A stretch of 64,000 nt of DNA from Larkinella humicola (GCF_008727875.1 NZ_VTWS01000001.1:1550001-1614000); one strand, 5' to 3'; positions 34,693-43,383 are shown, numbered from the stretch's first letter. The notes: generated by a model not told the origin, from the sequence alone. Program-made: numbers and translations.

Positions 34693-35511
34693 TTATCTTT
34701 TGTAATACTTCATCGCGTCGGGCATTTGTTTTTCCAGGTCACGAATCCGGCGCTCATCAGACGGGTGGGTAGACAAGAATTCAGGCGGTTTTTGACCCGA
34801 CCCGGCTTTGGCCATCCGGCCCCAGAAACTGACGGCTTCCTGCGGATTGTAGCCCGCCATTGCCATAAAAATCAGCCCCAGTTTGTCGGCTTCGGATTCC
34901 TGTGCCCGGCTGTGGGGCAGCGCACGGCCTACCTGATACGCAATCGGAAGACCAGCTCCAACGGCTTGCAACAACAGCGCATTGGTTTGGCTCCGCTGGT
35001 TCTGTGATAGCGACCCCAGCACCAACTGCCCGCCCTGCATCAGACCATTTGCCAGCAAGCCTTCACTCATGCGCTCATTCCCGTGTTCGGCAATGGCGTG
35101 TGATACTTCATGGCCCATAACGGCAGCAACACCGGCTTCATTTTGGGTGTACTTCAGAATACCGGTGTAGAAAGCTACTTTTCCGCCCGGCATACACCAG
35201 GCGTTCACCTGGGGACTTTCAATCAGATTGAACTCCCACTGAAAGCCTTGAAGACGGTCGCTAAGGTTATTGGCAGCCATATACGATTCAACGGCTTTTT
35301 GAATCCGGTTACCCACCCGTTTGATCATATCTTCCTGTCCGCCGGAACGAACCACTTTACTGGTGTCCAGTACTTCTTTATAGTTGGTAAAACTCAGCGG
35401 TAACATCTGCGCATTCGGAATTAGTACCAGTTGATTCCGGCCCGTAAGCGGGACTTTCTGACAGGCAATGACAAGGCCAAGCAGTAGCATGGCCATAATC
35501 GCTCTTTTCAT
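34693..35511 (-). CDS. M48-family metalloprotease lipoprotein (LoiP/BepA-like)
   Basis: A 272-residue zinc protease. The N terminus MKRAIMAMLLLGLVIAC is a lipoprotein signal with Cys17. The zinc site HEVSH (134-138) is followed by AEH and by the third-ligand Glu region QESEADKLGL. SPQVNAWCMPGGKVAFYTGIL and FLSTHPSDERRI are hallmarks of the periplasmic M48B/C group that degrades or helps assemble outer-membrane proteins. The start at 35511 is preferred over an in-frame codon at 35547 because it begins the signal peptide. It is alone on its strand and convergent with sucC. Confidence 0.92.
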   Translation of the reverse strand: MKRAIMAMLLLGLVIACQKVPLTGRNQLVLIPNAQMLPLSFTNYKEVLDTSKVVRSGGQEDMIKRVGNRIQKAVESYMAANNLSDRLQGFQWEFNLIESPQVNAWCMPGGKVAFYTGILKYTQNEAGVAAVMGHEVSHAIAEHGNERMSEGLLANGLMQGGQLVLGSLSQNQRSQTNALLLQAVGAGLPIAYQVGRALPHSRAQESEADKLGLIFMAMAGYNPQEAVSFWGRMAKAGSGQKPPEFLSTHPSDERRIRDLEKQMPDAMKYYKR

Positions 35512-35660
35512 GGTTAGAATATGATAGTGTTTATATTGAGACGTCAAAACTACCTATTAGAGACTGTTCAGGGCCCCACTTTGTTCATTTTTTTTGAGAA
35601 GCTTGCGGTTGAGCCGTCTTTCCTGTTTAGATTTGTGCCAGCAGAAAAAGTTTAAAGCGC

Positions 35661-36272
35661 ATGAAAATCATTGCCGTCGGGCGGAATTACGCCGAACACA
35701 TTAAGGAGCTTAACAACGAACAACCCGAAGATCCGGTGATTTTCACCAAACCGGAGACGGCAATTCTGCGCCCCGGTGATCCGTTTTTCTACCCCGATTT
35801 TTCTACCGATGTCCACTACGAAGTTGAAATTCTGGTTCGAATCAGCCGGACGGGAAAAAACATCGAGCAAAAATTTGCGCATCGGTATTACGATGAAATC
35901 GGCATCGGTGTCGACTTCACGGCCCGCGATTTGCAGTCGAAACTGAAAGCCAAAGGGCTGCCCTGGGATCTGGCCAAAGGCTTTAACGGTTCGGCTCCCA
36001 TGTCGACGTTTATTCCCAAAACGGATTTCCCGGATTTGCACAACCTGAATTTTCGACTCGACGTCAACGGCGAAACCCGTCAGGCGGGCAATACGTCGAT
36101 GATGTTGTTTCAGATCGATTACCTGATTTCTTTCGTTTCAACCTATTTCATGTTACTTCAGGGCGATATTCTTTTCACCGGAACTCCGAAAGGCGTTGGA
36201 CCCGTCCACATTGGCGACAAACTGACGGCGTATATCGAAGACCGGAAAATGTTAGAATTTGATGTAAAATAG
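35661..36272 (+). CDS. Fumarylacetoacetate hydrolase family protein
   Basis: A 203-residue single-domain FAH-family protein (the YcgM-size class). It has MKIIAVGRNYAEH at the N terminus, DVHYEVEILVRI with metal-binding Glu residues, GVDFTARDLQ with the Asp ligand, KGFNGSAPMS, and LLQGDILFTGTPKGVGPV near the end. Members hydrolyse or decarboxylate acylpyruvates and oxaloacetate; the substrate here is not known. The stop is 23 nt before the M23 peptidase start, so the two are probably co-transcribed. Confidence 0.92.
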   Translation: MKIIAVGRNYAEHIKELNNEQPEDPVIFTKPETAILRPGDPFFYPDFSTDVHYEVEILVRISRTGKNIEQKFAHRYYDEIGIGVDFTARDLQSKLKAKGLPWDLAKGFNGSAPMSTFIPKTDFPDLHNLNFRLDVNGETRQAGNTSMMLFQIDYLISFVSTYFMLLQGDILFTGTPKGVGPVHIGDKLTAYIEDRKMLEFDVK

Positions 36273-36295
36273 TGAATCGCCAAGGCTGAGGGATT

Positions 36296-38287
36296 ATGGT
36301 AGAAATAGTGAGATGTAAGCTGGTGCAGTGGTTCCTTTCCGGCATTTTCCTGTTTGTTTACGCAGCCGGTTGGGGGCAAATTCGCGACAAACACATTTTA
36401 AAGGCCGTCCAACCCGGTTATTTTCTGTTTCCCATCATGCCGGGCGAAGCCAATTCGCTGTCGGGCGGTTTGGGCGATCTTCGTCCGAATCACTTTCACG
36501 CCGGTATCGACATCCGGACGGCTCAGCGCGAAGGGCTGGAGGTCTACGCAGCCGCCGACGGTTACGTTTCACGGATTGCGGTTTTTACCGGTGGATACGG
36601 CAACGTCATCTTCATCAAACATCCCAACGGCCTGACCACAGTTTACGGTCACTTGAAAACCCTGAACGATACACTGGCTCAATTTCTACGGGCCGGGCAA
36701 TACAAAAAGCAGTCGTTTGAGATCGATCTACGCCCGGAACCCAACCAGTTTCCGGTTAAAAAAGGCGAAATCATTGCCCTGTCGGGCAATACCGGTGGAT
36801 CGGGGGGGCCACACCTGCACTTCGAAATCCGCGACGACAAAAACAACCTGCTCAATCCCTTGTTATTTGGTTTTCAGGAAATTGAAGACGAACTGCCGCC
36901 TTTTTTCGAACAGATTGCCCTCCAGCCTTTAACCCCTTCGTCCCGCGTGAATGGGCAGGCGGGTCGACTGCCCCTCACTCCTATTCGCCGACCCAATGGC
37001 GATTGGGTGCTGACGCAACCGATTTCGGCTTCGGGTTTGCTGGGCCTGGAAGTGCTGGCGCACGACCGCACCTCGGGCTCACCTTTCAAAAACGGATTGA
37101 CCTGCATCGAAATTCAGTTGGATAACCGGGAAGTGTTCGCCTACAACATGAACAACTTCCCGAACGAGGAAACCCGGCTGATCAACCTGCACATGAACTA
37201 CGGCGTCGAGCAGTTGACGGGCCAGCGTTTTCACCGGTGTTACATCGCAGATGGCAACACGCTGGATTTGTACCGGTATAATCAGACACGCGGTAAACTT
37301 CCGCTGTTCGACGGTCAATCCCACGAGGTGACCATTACGTTATACGATTGCTCTCAACACACGACCACGTTGCGGTTTACGGTTAATCCTGAGGCAGAGA
37401 ATTCGCCCATCGCAAAATTAACCCCGAGTAAATTACCCACCGCGCTGTTCAGTTCGGTGGAGGAAAACACCCTGATCATCCGGGCGCGGAATTTGCCAAC
37501 GGCAACCGCCCCTACGGCTCAGGTGTACCTGAGTGGTGCCACACTGGATGCACCGGTACAGTATATTCGTGCCAATGAAGCGTACTACGTTGTTGATTTA
37601 CAGAAACATCTGCCTGATTCGGTTCAGATTGGCAGAACCGTCCTGCCCCTGAATTTTAAGAAGCGGATTCTTCCGGGACAATCCGCTGCCTACAAAGATT
37701 CATCGATTACCGTTACCTTTCCATCCGAGAGTTTGTACGACACCCTCCATCTGGCGGTTTCGCATGGCGGAAACCGGGTATCGATCAATCAGGGAACCAT
37801 ACCGCTGAATGATTTTTTTGAGGTCAATTTTTTACCCACAGAACCGCTGGAAAATTCCGGAAAAACCCAGGTGTATCTCGTAAGCGGAAACCGAAAGTCA
37901 TATGTTGGCGGTTTCTGGAAAGAGAACCGGTTTATTTTCAAGGCCCGCCAGTTTGGTACGTTCCAGTTGTTGACGGACTTAAAACCGCCGGTGGTGAAGA
38001 TTTTAAGGAAAGATTACACGGCCATTGTCGCCACCGTTAAGGACGATTTATCAGGGCTGGATACCATCCGGGCACTGGTCAACGGCGAGTGGATTCTGAT
38101 GCAATACGACTATAAACGAGCGTTGATCTGGTCTGATAAACTCGACCCGACCAAACCATTTGAAGGCACGCTGGTGCTGGAAGTGAAAGATCGGGCGGGT
38201 AATTTGACGACCGTAACGGCCCAGCTTCCACCCGCTCCCCGGCCAGTGGCGGTGGATTCAGCGGCTGTGTCGGATAAGGAAAATTAG
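36296..38287 (+). CDS. M23-family metallopeptidase, secreted
   Basis: A 663-residue exported protein. After a signal-anchor-like segment (about 10-27), the LytM/M23 domain covers about 45-200: HFHAGIDI (His68 and Asp72 of HxxxD), YGNVIFIKH, TTVYGHL and GGPHLHFEIRD (His173, His175). All zinc and catalytic residues are present, so cleavage of peptidoglycan cross-bridges or of another glycyl peptide is possible. The 450-residue C-terminal part is beta-rich and appears to be several Ig-like domains (LGLEVLAHDRTSGSPFKNGL, VTITLYDCSQHTTTLRFTV), probably for binding or positioning. No coiled coil as in EnvC is seen. Downstream of an FAH gene in the same direction. Confidence 0.9.
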   Translation: MVEIVRCKLVQWFLSGIFLFVYAAGWGQIRDKHILKAVQPGYFLFPIMPGEANSLSGGLGDLRPNHFHAGIDIRTAQREGLEVYAAADGYVSRIAVFTGGYGNVIFIKHPNGLTTVYGHLKTLNDTLAQFLRAGQYKKQSFEIDLRPEPNQFPVKKGEIIALSGNTGGSGGPHLHFEIRDDKNNLLNPLLFGFQEIEDELPPFFEQIALQPLTPSSRVNGQAGRLPLTPIRRPNGDWVLTQPISASGLLGLEVLAHDRTSGSPFKNGLTCIEIQLDNREVFAYNMNNFPNEETRLINLHMNYGVEQLTGQRFHRCYIADGNTLDLYRYNQTRGKLPLFDGQSHEVTITLYDCSQHTTTLRFTVNPEAENSPIAKLTPSKLPTALFSSVEENTLIIRARNLPTATAPTAQVYLSGATLDAPVQYIRANEAYYVVDLQKHLPDSVQIGRTVLPLNFKKRILPGQSAAYKDSSITVTFPSESLYDTLHLAVSHGGNRVSINQGTIPLNDFFEVNFLPTEPLENSGKTQVYLVSGNRKSYVGGFWKENRFIFKARQFGTFQLLTDLKPPVVKILRKDYTAIVATVKDDLSGLDTIRALVNGEWILMQYDYKRALIWSDKLDPTKPFEGTLVLEVKDRAGNLTTVTAQLPPAPRPVAVDSAAVSDKEN

Positions 38288-38353
38288 GCTTTCGCAGACA
38301 ATGTGCATTTTTTGCCGTTACTTGCCAGCCCGAAGACTGTAAACCTAAAAACT

Positions 38354-38803
38354 ATGGCTCTCCAAATCGGCGACGCGGCTCCCGACTTCGAAACCCGCGA
38401 TCAGAATGGCAACCCCGTCCGTCTGTCGGATTTCCGGGGCAAGAAAGTCGTTCTGTATTTTTATCCAAAAGATGACACGCCCGGTTGTACGGCCGAAGCC
38501 TGCAACCTCCGCGACAACTACCAGTATCTGTTGAAAGCGGGGTATGAAGTGCTTGGCGTGAGCGTCGATGATGAAAAGTCGCACCAGAAATTTATTAAAA
38601 AACACAACCTGCCGTTTGCGCTCCTGGCCGATACCGATCAAAAACTGGTGACGGCCTATGACGTCTGGCACGAAAAATCGATGTATGGCCGCAAATTCAT
38701 GGGCATCGTCCGAACCACCTTCGTAATCGATGAAAATGGCGTTATTGCAGACATCATTACCAAAGTCGATAACGAGAATCACACCGAACAAATCTTAAAA
38801 TAG
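38354..38803 (+). CDS. bcp: Thioredoxin-dependent thiol peroxidase (BCP-type peroxiredoxin)
   Basis: A 149-residue peroxiredoxin of the Bcp/PrxQ group. The active site PKDDTPGCTAEAC carries peroxidatic Cys45 and resolving Cys50, five residues apart as in PrxQ. It reduces peroxides in the cytoplasm using thioredoxin. The start at 38354 (MALQIGDAAPDFETRDQNG) is chosen over 38303 because homologues begin here. It is 66 nt after the M23 peptidase and 73 nt before the transketolase gene, with palindrome E in that gap. Confidence 0.94.
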   Translation: MALQIGDAAPDFETRDQNGNPVRLSDFRGKKVVLYFYPKDDTPGCTAEACNLRDNYQYLLKAGYEVLGVSVDDEKSHQKFIKKHNLPFALLADTDQKLVTAYDVWHEKSMYGRKFMGIVRTTFVIDENGVIADIITKVDNENHTEQILK

Positions 38804-38815
38804 AAGTGAAATTAT

Positions 38816-38858
38816 AGACAAGAGAGTAAAGACTTCCATTGTCTTTATTCTCTTGTCT
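38816..38858. repeat. Palindrome E: 18-bp arms, 7-nt loop
   Basis: Arms 38816-38833 and 38841-38858 with one mismatch, built of AGACAAGAGAGTAAAGAC-like words; a partial third copy continues to about 38872. It lies between two co-directional genes, 18 nt before the transketolase N-subunit ATG. Confidence 0.88.
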
Positions 38859-38876
38859 CAACTCTTTTGTCTGAAT

Positions 38877-39734
38877 ATGGAAATCCAACAATTACAACAC
38901 GTTGCTACGCAGGTCCGGCGCGATATCGTCCGGATGGTACACGCCGTCAATTCCGGTCACCCGGGTGGTTCGCTGGGCTGCACCGATCTATTAGTCGCCC
39001 TGTATTTCGACGTCATGCGACTGAAACGCGACGAACAGGGTGCGGCTATTTTTGACATGAATGCCACCGACGAAGATGTTTTCTTCCTATCGAATGGCCA
39101 CATTTCCCCGGTTTTTTACAGCGTTCTGGCGCGTTCGGGCTACTTCCCGATTGCCGAGCTGGCGACGTTCCGGAAACTCGACAGCCGCTTGCAGGGGCAC
39201 CCGGCCACGGCAGAGCACCTGCCCGGTATCCGGATTGCTTCCGGTTCACTGGGTCAGGGTTTGTCGGTAGCCTGCGGGGCAGCTTTTGCCAAACGGCTGA
39301 ACGGCGACGACAAACACGTTTACGTGCTGATGGGCGACGGTGAGCAGCAGGAAGGACAAGTTTGGGAAGCCGCTACGTTTGCGCCCCACCACAAACTTGG
39401 TAACCTGACGGCCATCATCGACTTCAACGGGCAGCAGATCGACGGGCCGACGAATCTGGTCATGAACAACCGGGATCTGGGTGCCAAATACCGCGCTTTC
39501 GGCTGGAACGTCACCGAAATGCAGGGCAATGACATGAATGACATCGTTAAGACGCTGCACGACTCGAAAACCGATGCGGAAGTGCCGACCCTGATTCTGA
39601 TGCATACGGAAATGGGCTTTGGCGTCGATTTCATGATGGGAAGCCACAAATGGCACGGCGTTGCTCCGAATGACGAACAACTAGCGACCGCCCTAAACCA
39701 GTTGCCAATCACGGCCGGAATGGGAGATTATTAA
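38877..39734 (+). CDS. Transketolase, N-terminal subunit
   Basis: A 285-residue protein equal to the thiamine-diphosphate-binding N-terminal third of transketolase. Motifs: VNSGHPGGSLG, GHISPVFYSVLA, GSLGQGLSVACGAA and the TPP/Mg block GDGEQQEGQVWEAA...NLTAIIDFNGQQIDG. With the C subunit it moves two-carbon ketol units in the non-oxidative pentose phosphate pathway. The split form is a known arrangement. The start at 38877 follows palindrome E; an ORF start at 38853 lies inside that repeat. Normally the two subunit genes are adjacent; here two other genes (39736-41252) separate them. The spacing to the next gene is 1 nt. Confidence 0.95.
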   Translation: MEIQQLQHVATQVRRDIVRMVHAVNSGHPGGSLGCTDLLVALYFDVMRLKRDEQGAAIFDMNATDEDVFFLSNGHISPVFYSVLARSGYFPIAELATFRKLDSRLQGHPATAEHLPGIRIASGSLGQGLSVACGAAFAKRLNGDDKHVYVLMGDGEQQEGQVWEAATFAPHHKLGNLTAIIDFNGQQIDGPTNLVMNNRDLGAKYRAFGWNVTEMQGNDMNDIVKTLHDSKTDAEVPTLILMHTEMGFGVDFMMGSHKWHGVAPNDEQLATALNQLPITAGMGDY

Positions 39735-39735
39735 G

Positions 39736-40692
39736 ATGAAGATCAAACGCCTGGTCATCGAAAATTTCAAATCCATCGAACGGATTGAGCTCATCGAGCC
39801 CAATCCGTTCACGGTATTCGTCGGCCCCAACGGGTCGGGGAAATCGAATATTTTCGAGGCTTTGGAGTTTGTGAATCTTCGAGATAAGCTTGATTCGGTT
39901 CTTAGTTTATTTGGAGGCCCTCAAAATCTTTTGAGACGCCAAAATCGATCTGCCGATTTTGGCTTTAATTGCACGTTCAATGAACTAGAATCGCGAATTG
40001 GTTTTAGCTATGCAGCACATTATCCTACTAATAATGACCATAGGCAACATAAGCCAACAGCTGACTATCTAGAGTATAAGCAATTTTTCAACACTTTTAC
40101 ACGGCTATTTGTCAGAAATAAAAGGCTAGAAAAGTTGAATTTGAATGACAATCAGCGCTTATCGCTTTCAGCCGATAATCTCGAAAAGGTGTTGAAAAGA
40201 GTGCTTTCAGATAATATATTAAAAAACGAAATCTTCGAGTGGTTAGAATTGTTCATACCAGAATTCAAAGCTGTTGAAATAGACGAACGCGATGAACTTC
40301 ATTGGTTTGAGGAATTTGCTCCAAACTACTTCATAAAAGAACTGATATCTGACGGTACCTATAATATTCTGGCAATGCTTACGGCAGTTTACCAAAGCGA
40401 CGATAAACCTCAGTTTCTTTGCATCGAAGAGCCTGAAAACGGCCTGCACCCACAAGTTGCGGGTGAATTAGTTGATTTCTTTCGCATTATGTGCGAAGAG
40501 CGTGGGCATCATATTTGGCTGAATACCCATTCGCAGTCCATGATTGCCCGACTCCGTCCAGAAGAAATGGTGATCGTTGATAAAAAGAAAGGAGCAACCC
40601 GGATTAAACAGATTTCAAAAGAAGATTTTAAAAATTGGCGCATGGATGAAGCCCTGCTGACAAATGCTTTTGGAGGTGGGCTACCATGGTGA
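39736..40692 (+). CDS. AAA family ATPase (AAA_21/OLD-like), candidate defence component
   Basis: A 318-residue ABC/SMC-type ATPase. Walker A GPNGSGKS (30-37), a signature-like SDGT (205-208), Walker B FLCIEEPENGLHP (227-239), and H-loop NTHS (263-266) are all present, so it is probably active. The helical insert (about 50-200) is short compared with RecF or SMC proteins. The C terminus WRMDEALLTNAFGGGLPW is typical of AAA_21 proteins paired with TOPRIM or nuclease partners. The gene lies between the two transketolase subunits and overlaps the TOPRIM-like gene by 7 nt. Hand counts of GC are 38/60 at 39781-39840 and 18/60 at 40081-40140, so the Walker A end is host-like and the middle is not. 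A role in phage defence is inferred, not shown. Confidence 0.88.
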   Translation: MKIKRLVIENFKSIERIELIEPNPFTVFVGPNGSGKSNIFEALEFVNLRDKLDSVLSLFGGPQNLLRRQNRSADFGFNCTFNELESRIGFSYAAHYPTNNDHRQHKPTADYLEYKQFFNTFTRLFVRNKRLEKLNLNDNQRLSLSADNLEKVLKRVLSDNILKNEIFEWLELFIPEFKAVEIDERDELHWFEEFAPNYFIKELISDGTYNILAMLTAVYQSDDKPQFLCIEEPENGLHPQVAGELVDFFRIMCEERGHHIWLNTHSQSMIARLRPEEMVIVDKKKGATRIKQISKEDFKNWRMDEALLTNAFGGGLPW

Positions 40693-41252
40693 AAGTAGGG
40701 TTTATTTGTGAGGGAAAAACCGAAAAAGAAATTATTGAATCAACTAGTTTTCAAGAATGGCTAAATCAAAATAACCTTCATTGCATTGACCCGGTTTTTG
40801 ATGTTGCAGGAAGTGGTAATTTGCTACCCCATCGCTTAAATGACGTGCGAGATGTGTTGCTCAGGAATGGAGCTGAAGTTCTTTGTGTTTTGACCGATCT
40901 AGATCAAGATCGATGCATTACAATGACTCGTCAACGCATAACCGAGCAGTCAAAACAACACATATTTGTATCAGTACGACAGATCGAGTCTTGGTTTTTG
41001 AGCGATTCGATTACGCTTCGCAAATTATTTTCTGATAATACATTTGAATTTGAAAGTCCGGAAGCCGAACCCAATCCCTTCTTTACCCTGAAGCGTTTGT
41101 TTGAAACCAAAACTCAACGCGGTGTTGGCACCAAACCCATGCTGGCTCGACGGATGATCAAATATGGCTTCTCCATCGAAAATGCCGCCAGCCACCCCCA
41201 TTGCCCCAGTGCGAATTACTTTTTAACTAAATTGCAATCGCTTAGACCATGA
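40686..41252 (+). CDS. TOPRIM-like (DUF4276/RloB-type) protein, candidate nuclease partner of the ATPase
   Basis: A 188-residue protein. The N terminus MVKVGFICEGKTEKEI provides the first TOPRIM glutamate (Glu9) and LCVLTDLDQDRC the DxD pair (Asp71, Asp73). SVRQIESWFLSD (97-107) matches the E-x-W/x-L-x-D block seen in DUF4276 and RloB-like proteins found next to AAA ATPases. I infer a metal-dependent nuclease or effector acting with the ATPase, as in AbiL, OLD or PARIS-like modules; which group it belongs to is not settled. It overlaps the ATPase gene by 7 nt and the transketolase C gene by 4 nt (ATGA). GC by hand is 21/60 at 40981-41040 but 31/60 at 41101-41160, again a shift within one gene. 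Confidence 0.8.
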   Translation: MVKVGFICEGKTEKEIIESTSFQEWLNQNNLHCIDPVFDVAGSGNLLPHRLNDVRDVLLRNGAEVLCVLTDLDQDRCITMTRQRITEQSKQHIFVSVRQIESWFLSDSITLRKLFSDNTFEFESPEAEPNPFFTLKRLFETKTQRGVGTKPMLARRMIKYGFSIENAASHPHCPSANYFLTKLQSLRP

Positions 41253-42208
41253 AAAAATACACGTATACCGAAAAAAAAGACACCCGCTCCGGTTTTGGTG
41301 CGGGCATTCTTGAACTGGGCCGCACCAATCCCAACGTCGTTGCCCTGACCGCCGATTTGGCCGGATCACTCAAACTGGAAGGTTTTATTAAGGAATTTCC
41401 GGACCGCTACGTGCAGTGCGGGATTTCGGAAGCCAACATGATTGGCGTCTCGGCCGGGCTGACCATCGGCGGAAAAATTCCGTTTGCCACCACCTTCGCC
41501 AACTTTGCTACCGGTCGGGTCTACGACCAGATCCGGCAATCGGTTTGTTATTCGAACAAGAACGTCAAAATCTGTGCTTCCCACGCCGGTTTAACGCTGG
41601 GTGAAGACGGGGCCACGCACCAGATTCTGGAAGACCTTGGCATGATGAAAATGCTGCCGAACATGACTGTCATCAATCCCTGCGACTTCAACCAGACCAA
41701 AGCCGCCACCATCGCCATCGCCGATTACGAAGGCCCGGTTTACCTGCGGTTTGGCCGCCCGGTGGTGCCGATCTTCACGCCCGCCGACCAGAAATTTGAA
41801 ATCGGGAAAGCCATTGTGCTGAATGAAGGACCGGATGTCTCCATTTTTGCGACGGGCCACCTGGTTTGGGAAGCCATCAAAGCCGGTGAAATCCTGGCCG
41901 AAGAAGGGATCGAAGCCGATATTATCAATATTCACACCATCAAACCGTTTGATGAAGAGGCCGTTCTCGCTTCCGTTCGCAAAACCCGGTGTGCGGTATC
42001 GGCCGAAGAACATCAGTTGAACGGCGGTTTGGGCGACAGCATAGCCCAGGCGTTGGCCCGCAACTATCCCGTCCCGCTCGAAATGATTGGCGTACACGAC
42101 AGTTTTGGAGAAAGCGGAACACCCGATCAATTGATGCAGAAATACGGCCTGACCGCCGGGAAAATTGTTGAAGCGGCCAAACGAGCCATTGAAAGAAGAG
42201 TCGTTTAA
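41249..42208 (+). CDS. Transketolase, C-terminal subunit
   Basis: A 319-residue protein equal to the pyrimidine-binding and C-terminal domains of transketolase. Motifs: TRSGFGAGILELGRTNPNVVALTADL, QCGISEANMIGVSAGL, the TPP-pyrimidine region TTFANFATGRVYDQIRQSV, and SHAGLTLGEDGATHQ. It pairs with the N subunit at 38877. Its ATG overlaps the TGA of the TOPRIM-like gene, so translation is probably coupled to the inserted pair. The stop codon lies at the left edge of palindrome F. Confidence 0.95.
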   Translation: MKKYTYTEKKDTRSGFGAGILELGRTNPNVVALTADLAGSLKLEGFIKEFPDRYVQCGISEANMIGVSAGLTIGGKIPFATTFANFATGRVYDQIRQSVCYSNKNVKICASHAGLTLGEDGATHQILEDLGMMKMLPNMTVINPCDFNQTKAATIAIADYEGPVYLRFGRPVVPIFTPADQKFEIGKAIVLNEGPDVSIFATGHLVWEAIKAGEILAEEGIEADIINIHTIKPFDEEAVLASVRKTRCAVSAEEHQLNGGLGDSIAQALARNYPVPLEMIGVHDSFGESGTPDQLMQKYGLTAGKIVEAAKRAIERRVV

Positions 42209-42297
42209 AGTTTAAAGGGTTAAGGTTAAAGATGAACCGGAAAGCGATTCCGATAGACACTTTAAACCTGAAACCTTTAAATCTTAAACTTTAAACC
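42203..42297. repeat. Palindrome F: imperfect inverted repeat of TTTAAA-rich words
   Basis: Outer arms (GTTTAAAGTTTAA, with its inverse ending at 42296) pair over 13 bp; inner parts (GGTTAAGGTTAAAG and CTTTAAACCTGAAACC) pair loosely. The words GTTTAAAG and GGTTAAAG recur. It contains the stop codon of the transketolase C gene and ends 6 nt before the sigma factor ATG. Confidence 0.75.
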
Positions 42298-42302
42298 AGC
42301 GT

Positions 42303-42863
42303 ATGACTGACGAGGAGCTCCTGCAAAAATACCGCGATCCGCAAAGCCGGAATTATGCCTTTAATCTGATGGTGCGCCAGTACCAGCAGAAAATTTACTG
42401 GCATATCCGGAAGATGGTCATCGACCACGATGATGCGGATGATCTGGTGCAGGAGACGTTTATCAAAGTCTGGAATTCACTGGAAAACTTCCGGGGCGAT
42501 TCGCAGTTGTATACCTGGATTTACCGGATTGCTACGAATGAATGTTTGAATTTTCTGAATAAAAAACGCCGTCGGTTTTTCCTGCCCATTGGCGATGTGG
42601 AAGGCGAATTGATGGAAAAGCTGGAAAGCAATTCCGACTATGTGACCTCCGGAAATGACCCCTCGGGCGAAGAAATTCAGATGAAACTGCAAAAGGCGCT
42701 CTTAAAATTACCTGATAAACAACGCCTTGTCTTCAACATGAAGTATTTCGATGATATGAAATATGAAGAAATTTCCGAAATTACGGGAACGTCGGTGGGT
42801 GCCCTGAAAGCATCGTATCACCTGGCGGTTAAAAAAATTGAAGATTATCTGAATACGAATTAA
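42303..42863 (+). CDS. RNA polymerase ECF-type sigma factor
   Basis: A 186-residue sigma-70-family factor with regions 2 and 4 only. Region 2: YQQKIYWHIRKMVIDHDDADDLVQETFIKVWNSLENFRGDSQLYTW, with the usual DDAxDLVQETF helix. Region 4: LPDKQRLVFNMKYFDDMKYEEISEITGTSVGALKASYHLAVKKIEDYL, a clear HTH. It starts directly after palindrome F. It is followed in the same direction, 44 nt later, by a single-pass membrane protein that may be its anti-sigma factor, and then by a Spy-like periplasmic protein. A cell-envelope stress role is inferred from that order. Confidence 0.95.
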   Translation: MTDEELLQKYRDPQSRNYAFNLMVRQYQQKIYWHIRKMVIDHDDADDLVQETFIKVWNSLENFRGDSQLYTWIYRIATNECLNFLNKKRRRFFLPIGDVEGELMEKLESNSDYVTSGNDPSGEEIQMKLQKALLKLPDKQRLVFNMKYFDDMKYEEISEITGTSVGALKASYHLAVKKIEDYLNTN

Positions 42864-42907
42864 ACCAGATACAGGCTTGCTTGTCAAACCGTTGTGCCTT
42901 TAAGACA

Positions 42908-43351
42908 ATGGAACCGAAAAAACCAATACGACTTGACGAATTAGACCGGCAACATCCGCTGCGGCAACTGCCGTTTACGACGCCGGACGGCTACTTCGAT
43001 ACGCTCCCGACCCGGCTACAGACCGAAACCGCCCGCCGGTCACACCGTTTCACGATCAGTTGGTCGTGGCAACGCTCCGTGTCTACCCTGGCCGGGGCCG
43101 GTTTTGTGGCGGCTTTGATCTGGTTTACGTACCCGGAAAAACAGGAGTCGCTGGAACCCGAGTTGCTGAGCAAAGTGAGCACCGAATCTGTACTGGAATA
43201 CCTCCAGGATCAGGACATCTATCTGGAAGATTATTCAGACCTGATCAAAACCCATGATATGCCCAATGATTCGACGCTGATTCATGAATTGCACGTTTCG
43301 CCGGAATCCATCCAACAATTGATTGAAGAAGACGGAACCGCAGCCATTTAA
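42908..43351 (+). CDS. Single-pass membrane protein, possible anti-sigma factor
   Basis: A 147-residue protein with one membrane segment at about 59-75 (STLAGAGFVAALIWFTYP). The cytoplasmic N part contains LPFTTPDGYFDTLPTRLQ, a motif common in Bacteroidota proteins encoded after ECF sigma genes, and the acidic C part is periplasmic (EPELLSKVSTESVLEYLQDQ). The start at 42908 (MEPKKPIRLDELDRQ) is preferred to 42881. No zinc-binding anti-sigma domain (HxxxCxxC) is present, so the anti-sigma role is only inferred from position and topology. The next gene follows 32 nt later. Confidence 0.7.
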   Translation: MEPKKPIRLDELDRQHPLRQLPFTTPDGYFDTLPTRLQTETARRSHRFTISWSWQRSVSTLAGAGFVAALIWFTYPEKQESLEPELLSKVSTESVLEYLQDQDIYLEDYSDLIKTHDMPNDSTLIHELHVSPESIQQLIEEDGTAAI

Positions 43352-43383
43352 TTATGATCGATCGTTTATTTTTAACCATTCCT

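Noticed and set aside
38877-42208. Transketolase broken by an insertion (pseudogene)
   Set aside because: The two parts have proper starts and stops and match the known separate N and C subunits, so the enzyme is split by nature; only the insertion of two genes between them is unusual.
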